From contig NZ_JAUSXY010000001.1 in the NCBI RefSeq assembly GCF_030944625.1, forward strand, positions 2,418,001-2,482,000: a stretch of 64,000 nucleotides of DNA. The letters are read 5' to 3'. Numbering within the stretch: position 1 is the first letter of the stretch; the number at the start of each line of letters is the position of its first letter. The notes under the pieces were generated by a model. It did not search any database. It was not told the origin of the DNA and saw only the letters and a program-made list of their open reading frames with translations. Below are positions 9,582 to 17,163 of this stretch, one piece after another. Source of the stretch: Arthrobacter sp. SLBN-112 (GTDB lineage: Bacteria > Actinomycetota > Actinomycetes > Actinomycetales > Micrococcaceae). A program made the translations under genes and the position numbers.

Positions 9582-10603
9582 AGCGGTTGGGGATCTTGAC
9601 AAGCGGTGGTGACTGCCCCGGGACGAACGCCGTCATCCGGGGTGCGGTGCTGGGCGGCGACGTCGCCCACGGTTACGAATTCCTGGGTTTCCGCGACGGG
9701 TGGCGGGGCGTGCTGGAAGACGATTTTCTTCCGTTGCCCAGAACTGCTGTCCGCGGGATCTCGCGCCTGGGCGGGACCATCCTGGGGACATCGCGGACCA
9801 ACCCGCTCGCCGGTGGCGGTATCGACGCAGTGCGTGCCGGCTTCCAGCGCAACCAGCTGGAAGGCCTCATCGCCATCGGGGGAGAAGGCACCCTGGCGGC
9901 CGCCCGGGAATTGTGCGGACAAGGCCTCAACGTACTGGGTGTCCCAAAAACCATCGACAACGACCTGGGCGCCACGGATTACACCTTTGGCTTCGACACC
10001 GCCGTCCAGACAGCCACCGAGGCGATTGACCGGTTGCGGACCACGGGCGAATCGCACCACCGGTGCATGATCGCCGAGGTCATGGGCCGCAACGCGGGCT
10101 GGATAGCACTGCATTCCGGGATGGCTTCCGGTGCGCATGCCATCCTGATACCGGAACATCCTGTCTCAATCGAGCAGGTCTCCGCCTGGGTTCTCTCGGC
10201 ACGCGACCGCGGCAGGGCTCCGCTGGTGGTGGTGGCCGAGGCCTTCGCGCCGGAGGGAAACCAGGCACCGTATGCACCCCGGGGACTTGATACCTTCGGC
10301 CGGCCGCGCCTCGGCGGAATCGGGCTGCTGCTGGAGGAACAGTTGCAGGAACGGACCGGAATCGAAACCCGTGCCACCGTGCTGGGCCATATCCAACGCG
10401 GCGGCGAGCCCACGGGTTTTGACCGGGTGCTTGCCACCAGGCTGGGCCTGGCCGCCGTCGGATCGGCGGCTGCCGGACGATGGGGCACCATGGTTTCGCT
10501 CCGTGGCACGGACATCGTGAACGTCGGCCTGGATGAGGCCCTCGGGGAACTTAAGCGGGTCCCCGAGGCCCGCTACCGGGAAGCCGCGGTCCTGTTCGGG
10601 TGA
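9578..10603 (+). CDS. pfkA: 6-phosphofructokinase
   Basis: Phosphorylates fructose 6-phosphate to fructose 1,6-bisphosphate. The 341-residue protein begins with the nucleotide-binding MKRLGILTSGGDCPGTN and has GGEGT and PKTIDNDLG, with the catalytic Asp in TIDND. Gly at the site equivalent to E. coli 104 predicts ATP as donor, whereas Lys at the site equivalent to 124 is the pyrophosphate-type residue; this mixed signature is found in actinobacterial ATP-dependent PFKs, so ATP is likely but not proven. The ATG overlaps the stop of the upstream phosphorylase fusion. Confidence 0.93.
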   Translation: MKRLGILTSGGDCPGTNAVIRGAVLGGDVAHGYEFLGFRDGWRGVLEDDFLPLPRTAVRGISRLGGTILGTSRTNPLAGGGIDAVRAGFQRNQLEGLIAIGGEGTLAAARELCGQGLNVLGVPKTIDNDLGATDYTFGFDTAVQTATEAIDRLRTTGESHHRCMIAEVMGRNAGWIALHSGMASGAHAILIPEHPVSIEQVSAWVLSARDRGRAPLVVVAEAFAPEGNQAPYAPRGLDTFGRPRLGGIGLLLEEQLQERTGIETRATVLGHIQRGGEPTGFDRVLATRLGLAAVGSAAAGRWGTMVSLRGTDIVNVGLDEALGELKRVPEARYREAAVLFG

Positions 10604-10642
10604 GGCGGCCGGTGGCTCGAACGGGCCGCCACGGGCGGGGTT

Positions 10643-11659
10643 TTACCTTGGCGCCTCCGGGCGGACGCGCAGGACGGCAGACCCGGTGATCCTGTCGGCA
10701 GCCAGGTCTTCCAGTGCCTTATCGGCGGCCTCGAACGGGTAGGCAGTCGTGGTCAGGGCCAGCGGCAGCCGGGCAGCCAGGGCCAGGAACTCCCGGCCGT
10801 CCGCCCGGGTATTGGCTGTGACGCTGCGCAGCTGGCGTTCATAGAAGAGCTCCCTGCTGTAATTCAGGGCCGGAATATCGCTCAAGTGGATCCCGGCAAC
10901 GGCAAGTGTCCCGCCGCGGTCGAGGGCCGCCAGCGCCACCGGGACAAGATCGCCCACCGGCGCAAAGAGGATGGCCGAATCCAGCGGGACGGGCGGCCGG
11001 TCATAGGCGTCGCCTGCGTACTCGGCGCCCAGCTCCAGCGCCAGTGAACGGGCCTGCTCGGACCTGGTCATGACGAACACGGAGGCGCCCTGCTTGATGG
11101 CCAGCTGCGCGGTGATGTGGGCGGAGCTGCCAAAGCCATAGATGCCAAGGCGGCCGCCAACCGGCAACGCAGTGCGCTTCAGCGCGCGGTACCCGATGAT
11201 GCCGGAGCACAGCAACGGCGCGGCCTGTTCATCGGAAAAGGCAGGCGGGATGGGGTAGGCAAAGTCCTCGGCGACTGCGAGCCGCTCGGCAAAGCCACCG
11301 TCCGTGTCCCACCCGGTGAACACAGGTGATGAGCACAGGTTTTCATCGCCGCGGCGGCAGTAATCGCAGCGGCCGCAGACACCGCCAAGCCAGGCGACGC
11401 CCACCCTGTCGCCTGCGTGGAACCGGGAGCAGTCGGCGCCTGTTTCCATGACGACGCCGACCGCCTCGTGCCCGGGGACCACGTGCGGATGGTGGGGTGC
11501 CAGGTCTCCTTCAGCGAGATGGAGGTCGGTACGGCAAACGCCGCAGACACTGACCTCCACCAGGAGCTCGTGCGGCCCCGGCGTCGGCGAGTCACGGTGG
11601 CCCTGTACCAAAGGATGCGTGGCTATGGTGCCCGGGGTGCCTACCCACCATGCACGCAC
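10643..11659 (-). CDS. Zinc-dependent alcohol dehydrogenase (AdhA-like MDR)
   Basis: A 338-residue medium-chain dehydrogenase. [15 protein letters not shown] and [10 protein letters not shown] supply catalytic zinc ligands. [15 protein letters not shown] supplies the four structural-zinc cysteines. YGFGSSAHI is the Rossmann turn, which departs from the classical GxGxxG. It would oxidise or reduce an alcohol/aldehyde pair with NAD(P). It lies 16 nt downstream of the PNPOx gene copy 2 on the same strand, probably in one operon, and is convergent with pfkA. Confidence 0.88.
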   Translation of the reverse strand: MRAWWVGTPGTIATHPLVQGHRDSPTPGPHELLVEVSVCGVCRTDLHLAEGDLAPHHPHVVPGHEAVGVVMETGADCSRFHAGDRVGVAWLGGVCGRCDYCRRGDENLCSSPVFTGWDTDGGFAERLAVAEDFAYPIPPAFSDEQAAPLLCSGIIGYRALKRTALPVGGRLGIYGFGSSAHITAQLAIKQGASVFVMTRSEQARSLALELGAEYAGDAYDRPPVPLDSAILFAPVGDLVPVALAALDRGGTLAVAGIHLSDIPALNYSRELFYERQLRSVTANTRADGREFLALAARLPLALTTTAYPFEAADKALEDLAADRITGSAVLRVRPEAPR

Positions 11660-11675
11660 TGTGCGTTCGCCGCGG

Positions 11676-12146
11676 CTACTCGAAGCCGGCGCGGGTAGCG
11701 TCGTCCAGCGGTGTCTGCCACAGCAGTGGTGCTGTCACGGTGAAGCGCCTGCCCGTGATGGACTCGGGCGTGATGCGGATGAAGTATTCCTGGCCCACTC
11801 CCTGCCAGGGAAACAGCGCCCGCCGGATGTCGTCGAGGTCAGTTCCCGTGGGCGTCGCCTCTGCGGCTTTGCCCTTGACCACGACGCTCCATGCAAGGCC
11901 GAACTGGGAACTGACAGCGTCTGCTTCCAGGGCCACGACGGCGTCAGACTCGATGGCTTGCTGCTTGGTGCCGCCGCCGGTGCGGAAGACAAGCGTCCGG
12001 CCGTCCACCTTGTAATTGACGGGAAAGACGTCAGGATGGCCATCCGCGATGACGGCAAGGCGTCCCACACCGGTTTGGGAAAGAAGTGACCAGCACTCTT
12101 CCGCATCGAGGATTTCTGCTACGGGTAGGTTTGTGTTCTCTCTCAT
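11676..12146 (-). CDS. PNPOx-like flavin-binding protein, copy 2
   Basis: 156 residues, paralogue of the proteins at 5863 and 13402: [46 protein letters not shown] and TGRRFTV align with both. ATG 12146 is preferred over an upstream extension because the family similarity begins there and TACGCT stands 7 nt before it. Gene order PNPOx then zinc dehydrogenase, divergent from a second zinc dehydrogenase, suggests a redox role, perhaps in hypoxia or stress; this is inference from context. Confidence 0.85.
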   Translation of the reverse strand: MRENTNLPVAEILDAEECWSLLSQTGVGRLAVIADGHPDVFPVNYKVDGRTLVFRTGGGTKQQAIESDAVVALEADAVSSQFGLAWSVVVKGKAAEATPTGTDLDDIRRALFPWQGVGQEYFIRITPESITGRRFTVTAPLLWQTPLDDATRAGFE

Positions 12147-12153
12147 AGGGCAC

Positions 12154-12159
12154 AGCGTA
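12154..12159 (-). promoter_or_regulatory. Leaderless-type -10 box before PNPOx copy 2
   Basis: On the minus strand TACGCT is separated from ATG 12146 by 7 nt, predicting an mRNA that starts at the AUG. Confidence 0.55.
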
Positions 12160-12208
12160 GGGAAGTCGCCCGCGTCCGGAAAGGGCACAAAGGCCCGGCC
12201 TGGAAGGA

Positions 12209-12231
12209 AGGACCTATGGCCCTTTAGGGCC
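12209..12231. promoter_or_regulatory. Palindromic candidate operator between divergent redox genes
   Basis: AGGACCTATGGCCCT (12209-12223) overlaps the inverted repeat GGCCCT-TT-AGGGCC (12218-12231). The site is centred near -69 relative to the predicted start of the minus-strand PNPOx transcript and about 95 nt upstream of the plus-strand dehydrogenase, so it could serve both. A related site lies at 6346-6360. Confidence 0.35.
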
Positions 12232-12312
12232 GCCCGACCCGGTGGGACGCTGTGATGGGTGCCCGCCGGCAACACCTCGCCTGGCCGGACCCCCGCAGTA
12301 AGGAGAACCCGC

Positions 12313-13368
12313 ATGAAAGCCCTCGTCTATGGCGGCCCCGGCAACAAGTCGTGGACCGACGTCCCGGATCCCGGAATCCAGCAGCCCGGCGACGTGATCG
12401 TCAAGGTTGATACCACCACGATCTGCGGTACCGACCTGCACATCCTCAAAGGCGACGTGCCGGCTGTGACAAAGGGCCGGATCCTTGGCCATGAAGGGGT
12501 GGGAACCATCATCGAAACGGGTTCCTCGGTGACCGGCCTTAACATGAACGACCGCGTCATCATTTCCTGCATCAAATCCTGCGGACACTGCGCCAACTGC
12601 AAGACGGGCCTGTACTCGCACTGCCTGGGGGCCGAGGGGCAGGAAGGCACCGGATGGATCTTCGGTCACCTGATCGATGGCACGCAGGCTGAATACGTTC
12701 GTGTTCCCTATGCAGAGAACTCCCTGCACCTGTTGCCGGAGGGCGTGAGCGACGAACAAGCCGTAATGCTGTCCGATATCCTTCCCACCGGATTCGAAAT
12801 TGGTGTCCAGTACGGCCGGGTGAAGCCCGGCGACAGCGTAGCGGTGGTTGGTGCGGGTCCAGTGGGCTTGGCGGCGATCACCACGGCAGGACTTTACGGA
12901 GCTGCAACTGTGGTGGCCATCGACGTCGATGCGAACCGGCTCGAAAAAGCGAAGGAATTCGGCGCAACAGACACGGTCCTTTCCGGCAGCGATGACTGGA
13001 AGGAACAGGTCTTGGCCCTGACGCACGGGCGGGGCGTCGACGTGGCCATCGAAGCAGTGGGCATTCCGGCAACGTTTGCAATGTGCACCGACATTGTGCG
13101 GCCCGGGGGATCAGTAGCGAACGTTGGGGTGCACGGACACCCGGTGGAGCTGCACCTGGAGAATCTCTGGATCCAGAACATCAACATCAGCATGGGGCTG
13201 GTGAACACCAATACCACCCCCATGCTGTTGAAGCTTGTGGCCCAGGGAAAAATCAAGGCGGAGAAATTCGCCACGCACCATTTCAGTTTCGATCAATTCC
13301 CCGAGGCTTATGACACGTTTTCCCGGGCCGCGGAAACCAAGGCCCTCAAGGTGATCCTGACGTCCTGA
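12313..13368 (+). CDS. Zinc-dependent alcohol dehydrogenase family protein
   Basis: A 351-residue MDR dehydrogenase. TICGTDLHILKGDVP and GHEGVGTI hold catalytic zinc ligands; CGHCANCKTGLYSHC is the structural zinc site; VVGAGPVGLAA is the Rossmann GxGxxG and VAIDVD ends in an acidic residue typical of NAD preference. Similarity pattern is that of secondary-alcohol or threonine-dehydrogenase-like members; the substrate is unknown. ATG 12313 is chosen because AAGGAG lies 7 nt upstream, whereas the longer frame from 12259 has no signal. It is divergent from the PNPOx-dehydrogenase pair. Confidence 0.88.
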   Translation: MKALVYGGPGNKSWTDVPDPGIQQPGDVIVKVDTTTICGTDLHILKGDVPAVTKGRILGHEGVGTIIETGSSVTGLNMNDRVIISCIKSCGHCANCKTGLYSHCLGAEGQEGTGWIFGHLIDGTQAEYVRVPYAENSLHLLPEGVSDEQAVMLSDILPTGFEIGVQYGRVKPGDSVAVVGAGPVGLAAITTAGLYGAATVVAIDVDANRLEKAKEFGATDTVLSGSDDWKEQVLALTHGRGVDVAIEAVGIPATFAMCTDIVRPGGSVANVGVHGHPVELHLENLWIQNINISMGLVNTNTTPMLLKLVAQGKIKAEKFATHHFSFDQFPEAYDTFSRAAETKALKVILTS

Positions 13369-13401
13369 ACCGGTGGGAACCCGGGAAGGGAGCTGGCCCG
13401 C

Positions 13402-13866
13402 CTACAGCCAATCGGCGGAGAAATCCACGGGCGGCCACCACCGGGTTGGCGACGTGACCGCGAACCGGCGGCCCGTGAGTTCGGTGGGGGAGATGGCGAT
13501 CAGGTGGTCCTTGATCCCTGCCTCCCACGGTTCCCTGCCGGCGTCGTCCGCCGGCAGGCTCATGCGGGTCTCATCGAACGGTTCAGGCTTCCCCTTGGCA
13601 ACCACGCTCCACACCTCTGTGGCATACGGGTTGAGCCCGTCGACCTCCAGCGCCGCCACCGCGCCGCTGAGCAACGCACGAAGCTTGGTTCCCGGAGCCG
13701 TCCGAAAGAACAGCGTTTCGCCGGCCACGGAGAAATTCACCGGAAAGATCTCGGGAATGTCGCCATTGATGACCGCCAACCGGCCGATGTAGGAAGACCT
13801 CAGATACTGCCAGCACTCATCAGCGTCCAATATTTCCGTGGGAGACCCTGCCGGGGAACCAGTCAT
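13402..13866 (-). CDS. PNPOx-like flavin-binding protein, copy 3
   Basis: 154 residues, third paralogue: TEILDADECWQYL, IFPVNFSVAGETLFFRTAPG, WSVVAKGKP and TGRRFAV match copies 1 and 2. The ATG at 13866 has TAGGAT 7 nt upstream and no ribosome-binding site. It is convergent with the dehydrogenase ending at 13368 and divergent from the HtrA-like protease at 14084. A longer upstream frame to 14259 lacks family similarity and is not used. Confidence 0.85.
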   Translation of the reverse strand: MTGSPAGSPTEILDADECWQYLRSSYIGRLAVINGDIPEIFPVNFSVAGETLFFRTAPGTKLRALLSGAVAALEVDGLNPYATEVWSVVAKGKPEPFDETRMSLPADDAGREPWEAGIKDHLIAISPTELTGRRFAVTSPTRWWPPVDFSADWL

Positions 13867-13873
13867 GGTACCG

Positions 13874-13879
13874 ATCCTA
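13874..13879 (-). promoter_or_regulatory. Leaderless-type -10 box before PNPOx copy 3
   Basis: TAGGAT on the minus strand, 7 nt before ATG 13866; same geometry as copies 1 and 2. Confidence 0.55.
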
Positions 13880-14083
13880 GGGCCTGGGGAGCGCCAGCGC
13901 ACCGGTGGGTAGGGAATACCGGGCGGCGCCGGGGAGTGTTCACCGACGGCGTAGCAGCGCCGGGACTTGAATCGGCCAGTCCGTCGTTGTCTTCCGTAAG
14001 GATCCCGATGGGAAGGTATCACCGCCGGCAACGGCCCAGGGAGACCGCACCGGGTGAACCGGCACGAGGGTTGGAGGTGCGCC

Positions 14084-15067
14084 ATGGAGCAGGCGCGGGA
14101 ATTCATGCCACCGGAGGACGACGACATCCTGGACTCGTACTCGCAGACGGTCATGCGCGTGGCGGCCGCCGTTACGCCCCATGTGGCGGCTATCGAAATG
14201 ACTGCGCAGCGCCGCAACGGGCGGGCCAGGGTGGGGGCCGGCTCCGCGGTGCTCTTCACCGAAGACGGCTACCTGCTCACGAATTCCCACGTGGTGGCCG
14301 GAACGCACCGGGGATTTGCCGTCTTCGGCGACGGCAGCAGGATGGAGTTGGAACTGGTGGGCGCGGACCCGTTATCCGACCTCGCAGTGGTCCACGGTTC
14401 GCGGCCCAAGGTCCCGCCCGCTCAGTTCGGTGCGGCCGAATCCCTCCGGGTGGGACAACTGGTGGTGGCGGTCGGGAACCCGCTGGGGCTGGCCGGCTCA
14501 GTGACCGCCGGTGTGGTCAGCGGCCTGGGCAGGGCCATTCCGGTCTGGTCCGGGGGCAACAGGCGCGTCATCGAAGACGTCATCCAAACGGATGCAGCCT
14601 TGAACCCCGGCAATTCGGGCGGAGCACTGGCAGACACGCACTCCAGGATCGTTGGCATTAATACGGCAGTGGCGGGAGCAGGGCTCGGGCTGGCAATCCC
14701 CATCAACGCCACCACGCGCCGGATCATCGCTGCGCTGCTTGCGGACGGGAGGGTGCGCCGTGCCTACCTGGGTTTGGTGAGCACGCCCATCCAGCTCACT
14801 CCCAGTGCCGTCATCCGCACCGGGCTGCGCGAAGGGCTCCGCGTCGTGGAGGTGCTGCCCGCTTCTCCGGCGGACAAGGCAGGGCTGGCGGCCGGGGACG
14901 TCCTGTTGACGGCGGGCGGCCGTCCTGTCAGCAATGCCGAGAGCCTGCAGCGGCTCCTCTTCGCCGACGCCATCGGCCAACCGCTCGACGTCGCCGTGCT
15001 GCGTGACGGTGCCGAAGTGCACCTCACCGCCGTTCCGGAGGAAATGACGGGCAACGGAAACCCGTAG
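14084..15067 (+). CDS. HtrA/DegP-like S1C serine protease with PDZ domain, apparently cytosolic
   Basis: 327 residues with a trypsin-like domain and a C-terminal PDZ domain (~225-310). The catalytic triad is H69 (TNSHVV), D99 (PLSDLAV) and S178 in GNSGG. Such proteases degrade or refold damaged proteins. No signal peptide or transmembrane anchor is visible: the N-terminus MEQAREFMPPEDDDILDSYS is hydrophilic, unlike most exported actinobacterial HtrA proteins, so a cytosolic site is inferred. ATG 14084 has GGAGG 6 nt upstream, better than GTG 14054. The 217-nt region upstream is shared with the divergent PNPOx copy 3. Confidence 0.88.
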   Translation: MEQAREFMPPEDDDILDSYSQTVMRVAAAVTPHVAAIEMTAQRRNGRARVGAGSAVLFTEDGYLLTNSHVVAGTHRGFAVFGDGSRMELELVGADPLSDLAVVHGSRPKVPPAQFGAAESLRVGQLVVAVGNPLGLAGSVTAGVVSGLGRAIPVWSGGNRRVIEDVIQTDAALNPGNSGGALADTHSRIVGINTAVAGAGLGLAIPINATTRRIIAALLADGRVRRAYLGLVSTPIQLTPSAVIRTGLREGLRVVEVLPASPADKAGLAAGDVLLTAGGRPVSNAESLQRLLFADAIGQPLDVAVLRDGAEVHLTAVPEEMTGNGNP

Positions 15068-15126
15068 GAGCTGGAGCCGCCGCGTCCCTTCCGGAAGCGT
15101 CCCTTCCCGAAGCCTGTCTGGAAGCC

Positions 15127-15504
15127 CTACACTCCGCGGGCCGGCGCCTCGACGTCCGCGATGCCTGTGAAACGCGTCCCCACGCCGTCGTACTCGCCCC
15201 GGACCCAGCCCGGTCGGACCGGCGGTATTTCTTCCGGCGAATGGTGCTCGCACACCACATAGGTGAAGTCCGGCCACCACTTCTTGGGCCGTGCCGCCTC
15301 CTCGTACCCGCAGACGGCGCACTCCAGATGGACCCACACCGGCCGCTTGCCTGTCCGGTTGGCACGTGACTGCACCAGCCACGGCGGAGGATTGTCCAGG
15401 ATGCCGCGGAGCTCGGCCTCGGGCATCCACTTTGGCAGGCCATGGCGCTGTGCCATTTCAAGGGGTACGTCCAGTGCTATTGCGGCGTCACGTCTGCTGA
15501 TCAT
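15127..15504 (-). CDS. Hypothetical protein with a possible zinc site
   Basis: 125 residues, not recognised. Residues 1-40 are helical and charged (SRRDAAIALDVPLEMAQRHG), a pattern that could form a small DNA-binding or interaction helix pair. The middle holds C62 and C65 in ECAVCGY followed by C85 and H87/H88 in VVCEHH, which could bind zinc. The C-terminal third is Gly/Pro-rich. ATG 15504 is chosen because TATGGT lies 8 nt upstream; GTG 15507 is also possible. It lies 80 nt downstream of the MntR-type gene on the same strand. Confidence 0.65.
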   Translation of the reverse strand: MISRRDAAIALDVPLEMAQRHGLPKWMPEAELRGILDNPPPWLVQSRANRTGKRPVWVHLECAVCGYEEAARPKKWWPDFTYVVCEHHSPEEIPPVRPGWVRGEYDGVGTRFTGIADVEAPARGV

Positions 15505-15512
15505 CACAGTCC

Positions 15513-15518
15513 ACCATA
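15513..15518 (-). promoter_or_regulatory. Leaderless-type -10 box before the 15504 gene
   Basis: TATGGT on the minus strand, 8 nt before ATG 15504. Confidence 0.45.
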
Positions 15519-15584
15519 CGGGAGCCGGCCAAATCGGGCCCATTGCAAAAGCGTGTCAGCCGGCCATCCCGGCAACGCCGCTGG

Positions 15585-16289
15585 TCAGGGCAGGCCCAGG
15601 ATGCAGCCGGGGTGCGGGGCATCGCTGGAAACCCACAGCGCCGACGCGATTTCATCGGCGAGGTCGTACTCGCGCGAGTCGCCGATCCGCACCACCAGGG
15701 CGCCGCCGAAGGGCCGCCGTCCCAGCACTTCCACGCCGGCATCAAGCTCGATGTCCTGTGAGGCGAGGTACCGCAGCAGCTCAGGGTTGTCGTCACTGAT
15801 CCGGGTGATCCTGCCGGTATGGCCCTCGTCCAGTTCCGCGAGGAGATGGGCGCGCGGCATCAGCACCTGGCCGTCCGCCGTGGGAATGGGATCGCCGTGC
15901 GGATCCCGGCTGGGGTCGCCGAGCTTGGCAGCGACGCGCTCTATGAACGTGTCCGATACCGCGTGTTCCAGTTGTTCAGCCTCATCGTGCACTTCGTCCC
16001 AGCTGTAGCCAAGGCGCTGCACAAGGTAGGTTTCGATCAGCCGGTGGCGCCGTACCATTGCCAGGGCAAGCCGCAGTCCGGCATCGGTCAGGGTCACCGC
16101 GCTGTACGGTTTGTGGTCCACCAGGCCCTGGTCCTTGAGCTTGCGGACCATCTCGGAAACCGAAGAATTCGCCACTCCGAGCCGCTGGGCCAGTTGGGAG
16201 GACGTGATGGGCTTGTCCTGCCATTCAGTGAATGAATAGATGACCTTGACGTAGTCCTCGATGGAGGAGGATGTCGGGCTGGTCTTCAC
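15585..16289 (-). CDS. DtxR-family metal-dependent repressor, MntR-type ligands
   Basis: 234 residues: N-terminal winged helix (ITSSQLAQRLGVANSSVSEMV), metal-binding dimerisation domain, and a C-terminal FeoA/SH3-like domain. The family represses metal uptake when metal is bound. Two ligand positions favour manganese: Asp in SSSIEDYVKVIY where DtxR has Met10, and Glu in VHDEAEQLEH where DtxR has Cys102. B. subtilis MntR has Asp8 and Glu99 there. The Glu11 position is Lys here, so the site is not identical. The GTG start at 16289 has TAGGCT 7 nt upstream. The Zn/Mn importer at 33372 is a possible target. Confidence 0.88.
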   Translation of the reverse strand: MKTSPTSSSIEDYVKVIYSFTEWQDKPITSSQLAQRLGVANSSVSEMVRKLKDQGLVDHKPYSAVTLTDAGLRLALAMVRRHRLIETYLVQRLGYSWDEVHDEAEQLEHAVSDTFIERVAAKLGDPSRDPHGDPIPTADGQVLMPRAHLLAELDEGHTGRITRISDDNPELLRYLASQDIELDAGVEVLGRRPFGGALVVRIGDSREYDLADEIASALWVSSDAPHPGCILGLP

Positions 16290-16296
16290 GCGTCCA

Positions 16297-16302
16297 AGCC
16301 TA
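16297..16302 (-). promoter_or_regulatory. Leaderless-type -10 box before the MntR-type gene
   Basis: TAGGCT on the minus strand, 7 nt before GTG 16289. Confidence 0.55.
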
Positions 16303-16308
16303 CCGGCT

Positions 16309-17067
16309 TCATGCCTTCACGGCGCGCCACGCCAAGGTGAGGTAGGGAAGCTCGAGTTCCTGGTCCTGACCGTAGGCCAGATGTTCGTGCAGGTACCAGT
16401 CCAGGTTCGCCAGGACCTTGGCGCGGGTCGCCTCGCCGGCCCGGAGGTAGTAGCTTCGCGACTTGGTGAGTTCCATCAGGTCTGTGGTGGTTACCCGGTC
16501 CTGCCAGTGGGTTACCTGGCTTTCGAGCCCGGCGAATTCGGGTCCCACCACCGGCCTGTGGCCCGGGCGGTAGACATCGCCGGCGTGCATGATCCTGGAG
16601 AGCCTGTGCACCCACGGCACCGAGGTATCCAGTTGGTTCCAGATGAGGCCGAGTGTTCCGTGCGGACGCAGGACGCGGGCAAGTTCGGTGCTCGCGGCCA
16701 ACGGGTCGCACCAGTGCCAGGCCTGGGCCACGGTGACGACGTCGAAGCGGGCGGCGGGCAGGCCCGTCGCCTCCGCGGTCCCGGTCACAGCCGTGGCAGC
16801 GGGGCAGTGCGCCGCCAGTTGGTTGAGCATGTCCGCGGAGGGGTCGACGGCGGTTACCTCCAGGCCCAGGTCCAGCAGCAAGGCAGTGAACTTTCCGGTA
16901 CCGGCGCCGACGTCGAGGGCGTCCCGGGCGTGGGCCGGTACCAGCCATCGGGCTGAGTCCTCGGGGTATCCAGGCCTGACGCGCTGGTAGTGCCTCCCGC
17001 CATCCTGGAAACTCTGGCCAAGTTCCCGCCGGCGACCATGATCAAGCTTGGGGCCACCCCGAACCAC
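16309..17067 (-). CDS. Class I SAM-dependent methyltransferase
   Basis: 252 residues. Motif I ALDVGAGTGKFT, motif II VTAVDPSADML, and ARFDVVTVAQAWHW with RVLRPHGTLGLIWN are typical of Methyltransf_11/UbiE-like small-molecule methyltransferases; the substrate is unknown. The GTG at 17067 is chosen because AAGGAG lies 7 nt upstream; the frame extends to a TTG at 17127 without such a signal. It ends 19 nt before the start of the downstream MntR-type gene, whose own -10 box lies just before this gene's 3' end. Confidence 0.85.
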   Translation of the reverse strand: MVRGGPKLDHGRRRELGQSFQDGGRHYQRVRPGYPEDSARWLVPAHARDALDVGAGTGKFTALLLDLGLEVTAVDPSADMLNQLAAHCPAATAVTGTAEATGLPAARFDVVTVAQAWHWCDPLAASTELARVLRPHGTLGLIWNQLDTSVPWVHRLSRIMHAGDVYRPGHRPVVGPEFAGLESQVTHWQDRVTTTDLMELTKSRSYYLRAGEATRAKVLANLDWYLHEHLAYGQDQELELPYLTLAWRAVKA

Positions 17068-17163
17068 GCGTGGACTCCTTCGATTCCGCCTGTTGATGTC
17101 CCTCGAATTTACCGCACGCCCGGCCAAAGGCCGTGCACACGACCAGGAACGGAAGGCTTTGGG

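Noticed and set aside
13870..13890. AGGGCCTGGGG as a third DevR-like box
   Set aside because: The second half-site does not match and it covers the -10 box of PNPOx copy 3, a poor place for an activator.
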